Of a DNA stretch of 64,000 nucleotides, positions 60,727 through 64,000 are shown piece by piece. The stretch comes from Sphaerisporangium siamense (GTDB lineage Bacteria > Actinomycetota > Actinomycetes > Streptosporangiales > Streptosporangiaceae). The position numbers were made by a program, and so were the translations under genes. Under the pieces are notes generated by a model. That model searched no databases. It worked only from the letters and a program-made list of their open reading frames with translations, and had not been told where the DNA came from. Where the stretch lies: assembly GCF_014205275.1 (NCBI RefSeq), contig NZ_JACHND010000001.1, positions 1,364,001-1,428,000 of the forward strand, in the 5' to 3' direction. How positions within the stretch are numbered: position 1 is the first letter of the stretch; each line of letters opens with the position of its first letter.

Positions 60727-61634
60727 GTGTCCCGCCCCTCCCATCGGGCGGCCTCCTCGGTGCCCGGGCCGCCGGGACGCACGCGGACGACCGCGACGGG
60801 GCAGCGCGCGTGGTGCAGCACGCCGTGGCTGACCGAGCCGAGCACGGCCGCGCGGAGGGCGCCCCGGCCCCGCGACCCGACGACGACCAGGTCGGCGGTG
60901 GCCGACGCCTCCGACAGCGCCTCCACCGGGTGCGCCCACGGCATCGACTCCGTCACCCGGAGCTGCGGGTACTTGTCCCGCCACGGCAGCAACTGCTCCT
61001 TGGCGGCCTTGCGCCCGAGGTCGTACAGCCGCTCCATGTGCGGGGTGTCGCTGGCCGGGATGGGCAGGAACGCGGTCTGCTCCCAGGCGTAGATCGCACG
61101 CAGGCGGCAGCCCCGGCGCGCGGCCTCCTCGAAGGCGTACCGCAGCGCGGGCTCGGACTCCGGCGACCCGTCGTGCCCGACGACGATCTCGCCGTGCTCG
61201 CGGGACTCCTCGTCGCACCTGACGACGATCACCGGGCAGTCGGCGCGCCCGGCGACGCCGATCGACACCGAGCCGAGCACCATCCCGAGGAACCCGCCGT
61301 GCCCCCGGGTGCCGACCACGAGGACCTCGGCCTCCTCGGCCTGGCGCAGCAGCTCGGTGCGCACGTCGCCCACCCGCGACACGGTCTCGACCTCCAGGCC
61401 CGGCACCTGGTCGCGCGCCTCGTCGGCGGCCTGGGCGAGCACGGCCCGGGACGCCTCCTCCAGCGAGTCCTGGAAGCCGGGCGGCGTGGCGAGCGGCTGG
61501 ACGTACATCCACGGCTCGCTGATGTGGACGACGCGCAGCCCGGCGCCGCGCCGCCGCGCGTCCTCGGCGGCCCAGCGGGCGGCGACCACCGAGGGGGGCG
61601 AGCCGTCGACCCCTACGACAACGTGTCCGCTCAT
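60723..61634 (-). CDS. Universal stress protein, tandem domains
   Basis: 303 residues: two Usp domains, each with a start like VVVGVDGSPPS / IVVGHDGSPES and GTRGHGGFLGMVLGSVS or GSRGRGALRAAVLGSVSHGVLHHARCPV, which are the ATP-binding G-2X-G-9X-G-S motifs. Resembles Rv2623 of the mycobacterial dormancy regulon. Overlap with the following protease gene. AGGAGG before the ATG. Confidence 0.92.
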   Translation of the reverse strand: MSGHVVVGVDGSPPSVVAARWAAEDARRRGAGLRVVHISEPWMYVQPLATPPGFQDSLEEASRAVLAQAADEARDQVPGLEVETVSRVGDVRTELLRQAEEAEVLVVGTRGHGGFLGMVLGSVSIGVAGRADCPVIVVRCDEESREHGEIVVGHDGSPESEPALRYAFEEAARRGCRLRAIYAWEQTAFLPIPASDTPHMERLYDLGRKAAKEQLLPWRDKYPQLRVTESMPWAHPVEALSEASATADLVVVGSRGRGALRAAVLGSVSHGVLHHARCPVAVVRVRPGGPGTEEAARWEGRDT

Positions 61635-61688
61635 GGGTGCCTCCTCCCACGCGGGCCTACGGCCCCGTGGACCCCGCCGTCCGGCCGG

Positions 61689-62294
61689 TCACGGCTGCCT
61701 GGGACGCCGCCAGCGGTCGTGGACGGCCGTCCACTCCTTCTCCCACTCGACGTAGCGGCGGCGGTCCAGCATCCACCGCAGGAGGGCGAGGTTCAGGAAG
61801 AGCAACCCCCCGATCCCGGCGACGACGCCGAAGCCCGCCACGACGGCGTCGGCGACCGTCTGGGCGTGCGTGCGGGGGGCGGCGGTGGGAGTGCCGTGCG
61901 CGTCGACCCACAGCTCCAGCGACGATCCCGCCTTGGCGTGCGCGGGCACCGACACCACGCCCATGTGGACGCTGCCGTCGGGCATGTACCAGCGGGCCTT
62001 GGCCTTGACCCCGAGCACGGTTCCCTGGGACGAGACAGGGTTGGTGGCGGCGCCGTTCTCCAGCAGGACGGCGGTGACCTGCTGGCGGACCTCCGGGTCC
62101 ACGCGCTCGGCCGTCAGCCCCCGCTGGTACACCACGCGGCCGGCCAGGAGGGCGGGCCACACGCTGGCGACCAGGACCAGCAGGGTGAGCAGGACCGCGA
62201 CGGCCTCGATGCGGTCAGAGCGCCTGCGCAGCGGATTGTGGTCGAACCGATAACGGCGAACACACCTCATCGTCCACCTGGCCAAGGATCGCAT
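61689..62294 (-). CDS. Rv1733c-like membrane protein
   Basis: 201 residues. Two membrane segments: AVAVLLTLLVLVASVWPALLAG and VVAGFGVVAGIGGLLFLNLALL. Between them is an outside domain with VRQQVTAVLLENGA, RWYMPDGSVHMGVVSVP, KAGSSLELWVD. Length and layout match Rv1733c, a conserved membrane antigen of the DosR regulon. The GGGAGG ribosome site overlaps a TCCCTG-T-CAGGGA palindrome. Confidence 0.85.
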   Translation of the reverse strand: MRSLARWTMRCVRRYRFDHNPLRRRSDRIEAVAVLLTLLVLVASVWPALLAGRVVYQRGLTAERVDPEVRQQVTAVLLENGAATNPVSSQGTVLGVKAKARWYMPDGSVHMGVVSVPAHAKAGSSLELWVDAHGTPTAAPRTHAQTVADAVVAGFGVVAGIGGLLFLNLALLRWMLDRRRYVEWEKEWTAVHDRWRRPRQP

Positions 62295-62302
62295 AGTGCA
62301 CC

Positions 62303-62359
62303 TCCCTGTCAGGGAATCTCCATCCAGCGTCGGGTACGGACGAGCGACCCGACAGGGTC
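62303..62359. promoter_or_regulatory. Two related palindromes upstream of the Rv1733c-like gene
   Basis: TCCCTG-T-CAGGGA (62303-62315) and GACCC-GACA-GGGTC (62346-62359) both contain CCCTGTCRGG, the second on the minus strand, with centres about 44 bp apart. They may be binding sites of the same regulator; no DosR-type full box (GGGACT-AGTCCC) is present. Confidence 0.4.
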
Positions 62360-62625
62360 TTACGACGCCTCGCGGCGGGACGTTCGGCCCTGCCCGCCAC
62401 CTGCGCTTTCTCACGCATGGTGACCACCTAACCCCTAACGTACGACGCCGCGGGGGCCAGGGGTATACCGGCCCGCCGACGGCGCGCGCCGCGGGACCGC
62501 GGGCGCGCCGGCGGTGACGATCCGGTCGTGAACTGCCCACGACGCGGACCCGGAAGCGTCAAGGGAATCAAAACTCACCTCGCAGACCGTTTTTGTGCAT
62601 TCCTCCGGGTTTCGCCAGGTTCGTG

Positions 62626-64000
62626 CTATGCGGGACGGGTGTAGCGGTGTTTGACGCCGGGCGGGAAGTACTCCGGGTCGCCGGTCTCGCGCAGCTCGAC
62701 CACGGGGGTCTGGTGCTCCTGGGGCACGTAGTGGGCGAACTCGCTGTTGAGGCGGAGCAGCTCGGTCCGGATCGAGCCGGCGATCACCGGGACGAGCGCC
62801 GGGTCGGGCCGCACTCCGGGGGCCAGCTCGACCACGACCGACAGGCGGCGGTCGTGGCCGGCGTCCTCCTCGGCGCGCAGCACGAACTTGCCGGTGACCT
62901 TCTCGCCGATGTCGGCCCGCTCCAGGCCCACGGTGACGTTCTCGGGGTAGACGTTGGCCCCGAAGAACGAGACCGTGAACATCGACCGCCCGAAGACGTA
63001 CACGAAGGGCAGCTCGGGGACGGTTTCGTCGGGCCCGTGCCCCACGGCGGGGTCGAAGCCGCGCGCGCGGCAGAACTCCAGCATCACGTCGAAGGGCACG
63101 ACGCCGCCCTCGTCGGCGATGTGGTAGCGGATCAGCGGCACGCCGTTGTCGCCGGTGAAGAGCAGCGTGCCGTCCCGGACCTCGAAGTAGCGGCTCTCCG
63201 GGTCGTACTGCACGAGGGTCGGCAGGCGGGAGTCGCCGAACAGCTCGCGCGCGGCGTCGGGACGCCCGGCCAGGAACCGGCGGGCCCGGACGCTGAGCGG
63301 GGTCTCGGCGCCGAGCACGCCGGCGTCGGCGGTGCCGTAGAGGGACGCCGAGTCGTGGCAGGGGTCGGTCATGCCCGCCCGGCGCCCGACCAGGTCGCGC
63401 CACTGCTCGCTGAACACCTCGCCGGCGAGCACCAGCTTGACGTGGTGGGCGGGCCAGTCGATTCCCCGGGCGAGCCCCGCGTCCACGACGTTCTTGACGA
63501 AGGGGGGATAGCCGAGCAGCACCACCTGGTCGAAGTGCGGCCCGAGCTCACCGACGACCCGCAGGATCTCGCCGATGTCGTTGCCGGGGGTGGCCACGGT
63601 GATCGGGTAGCCCTTGGCGGCGAGGTGGCGGCAGCAGGCGGCGGTGTACATGCCGCCCACCCAGGTGCCGAGCGCGAAGCAGATGACGGCGAGGGTGGTG
63701 CGCTCGCCGGCGTGGAAGCCGTCGCGGAAGACCTGCTCGAAGCGGGCGGCGACGAGGCGCTCGTCGAGCACGGACCGCGGCCAGACGGTCGGCGCGCCCG
63801 AGGAGCCGGAGGAGACCGCGACCATGTCGCAGGCGTCCAGCCTGCCGTGCCGGCAGAGCCGGGGCAGAGGATGGCGCCGGTGGTAGGACTCCTTGTCGAG
63901 CAGGGGGACGCGCGCGAAGTCCCGCACCGTGCGGATCGCGGCGGGGTCCACCCCCTTCTCGCGCAGGAAGTCGGCGTACGCGGGGACGGTCGCGGCCACG
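62626..64000 (-). CDS. Phenylacetate-CoA ligase-like AMP-forming enzyme, 5' partial
   Basis: At least 458 codons; the gene starts beyond the right edge. AMP-binding motif SSGSSGAPTVWPRS, then ASLYGTADAGVLG, TGDNGVPLIRYHIADEGG and a C-terminal domain with GADIYPENV-like GANVYPENVTVG. This fits the PaaK-like branch of adenylate-forming enzymes that activate aromatic or aliphatic acids with CoA. The acid cannot be named from motif alone. Usual N-terminus (about 30 residues) is outside the window. Confidence 0.85.
   Translation of the reverse strand, partial: VAATVPAYADFLREKGVDPAAIRTVRDFARVPLLDKESYHRRHPLPRLCRHGRLDACDMVAVSSGSSGAPTVWPRSVLDERLVAARFEQVFRDGFHAGERTTLAVICFALGTWVGGMYTAACCRHLAAKGYPITVATPGNDIGEILRVVGELGPHFDQVVLLGYPPFVKNVVDAGLARGIDWPAHHVKLVLAGEVFSEQWRDLVGRRAGMTDPCHDSASLYGTADAGVLGAETPLSVRARRFLAGRPDAARELFGDSRLPTLVQYDPESRYFEVRDGTLLFTGDNGVPLIRYHIADEGGVVPFDVMLEFCRARGFDPAVGHGPDETVPELPFVYVFGRSMFTVSFFGANVYPENVTVGLERADIGEKVTGKFVLRAEEDAGHDRRLSVVVELAPGVRPDPALVPVIAGSIRTELLRLNSEFAHYVPQEHQTPVVELRETGDPEYFPPGVKHRYTRPA

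Noticed and set aside
1-64000. CRISPR array, transposase, integrase or rRNA
   Set aside because: No regularly spaced repeats of CRISPR type, no transposase or integrase motifs and no rRNA sequence were seen.

Overview
The window is very GC-rich and gene-dense and comes from an actinomycete chromosome. Evidence includes mycothiol-dependent isomerase-type proteins, a CGNR zinc finger protein, ECF41-type regulation, Rv1733c-like and Hrp1-like proteins, many 1-4 nt gene overlaps and GTG/TTG starts. The gene content (hopanoid operon, ECF/membrane-protein pair, XRE regulators with small satellite genes) would fit the Streptosporangiales or Thermomonosporaceae, but the genus cannot be fixed from sequence alone.

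Layout. 0-3.5 kb: end of a membrane-anchored NACHT NTPase, a DinB/maleylpyruvate-isomerase-type protein, an RraA-like protein and tRNA-Cys. 3.6-7.7 kb: a DoxX-like membrane protein behind a promoter carrying a perfect AGGAAA-TTTCCT palindrome, then three secreted proteins, two of which share a cysteine module. 7.8-13.3 kb: an accessory block with patches of lower GC, made of an XRE regulator with three divergent small genes, then a HipA-type kinase translationally coupled to a DUF262 (DGQQR) protein. 13.5-22.1 kb: an SDR gene and a seven-gene overlapping hopanoid operon (hpnC, hpnD, hpnE, prenyl synthase, shc, hpnG, hpnH). 22.2-28.3 kb: NodB deacetylase, GT28-like glycosyltransferase, a DMT transporter pair, a methyltransferase and hypotheticals. 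28.5-34.4 kb: two secreted enzymes (intradiol dioxygenase and M4 metalloprotease) ending in nearly the same chitin-binding-type module, a LysR regulator and a TIMP/netrin-like surface protein. 34.4-42 kb: Kdp potassium system (kdpF-A-B-C-D plus an extra small membrane peptide) with no kdpE in view. 42-48.8 kb: stress genes (an Hrp1-like CBS pair, DUF3140, DUF2945), a CMD protein and ECF41 sigma factor that share a divergent promoter region, a BP74-like secreted protein and an ECF sigma/membrane protein pair. 48.9-52.2 kb: methyltransferase and a second, rearranged copy of the XRE/small-gene cassette. 52.3-64 kb: mycothiol-type isomerase, hemerythrin-like protein, AlkZ-like protein, CGNR zinc finger, SpoIIE-type phosphatase, a dormancy-like trio (M50 protease with CBS, tandem Usp, Rv1733c-like) and a phenylacetate-CoA-ligase-like protein that runs off the right edge.

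The best candidates for something undescribed are the DUF262-HipA two-gene unit (10477-13277), the twice-occurring XRE/small-protein cassette (7804-10395 and 49615-51914) and the secreted trio at 4919-7708. The most specific regulatory observation is the pair of divergent ECF41-type promoters between the CMD gene and its sigma factor (45584-45645).
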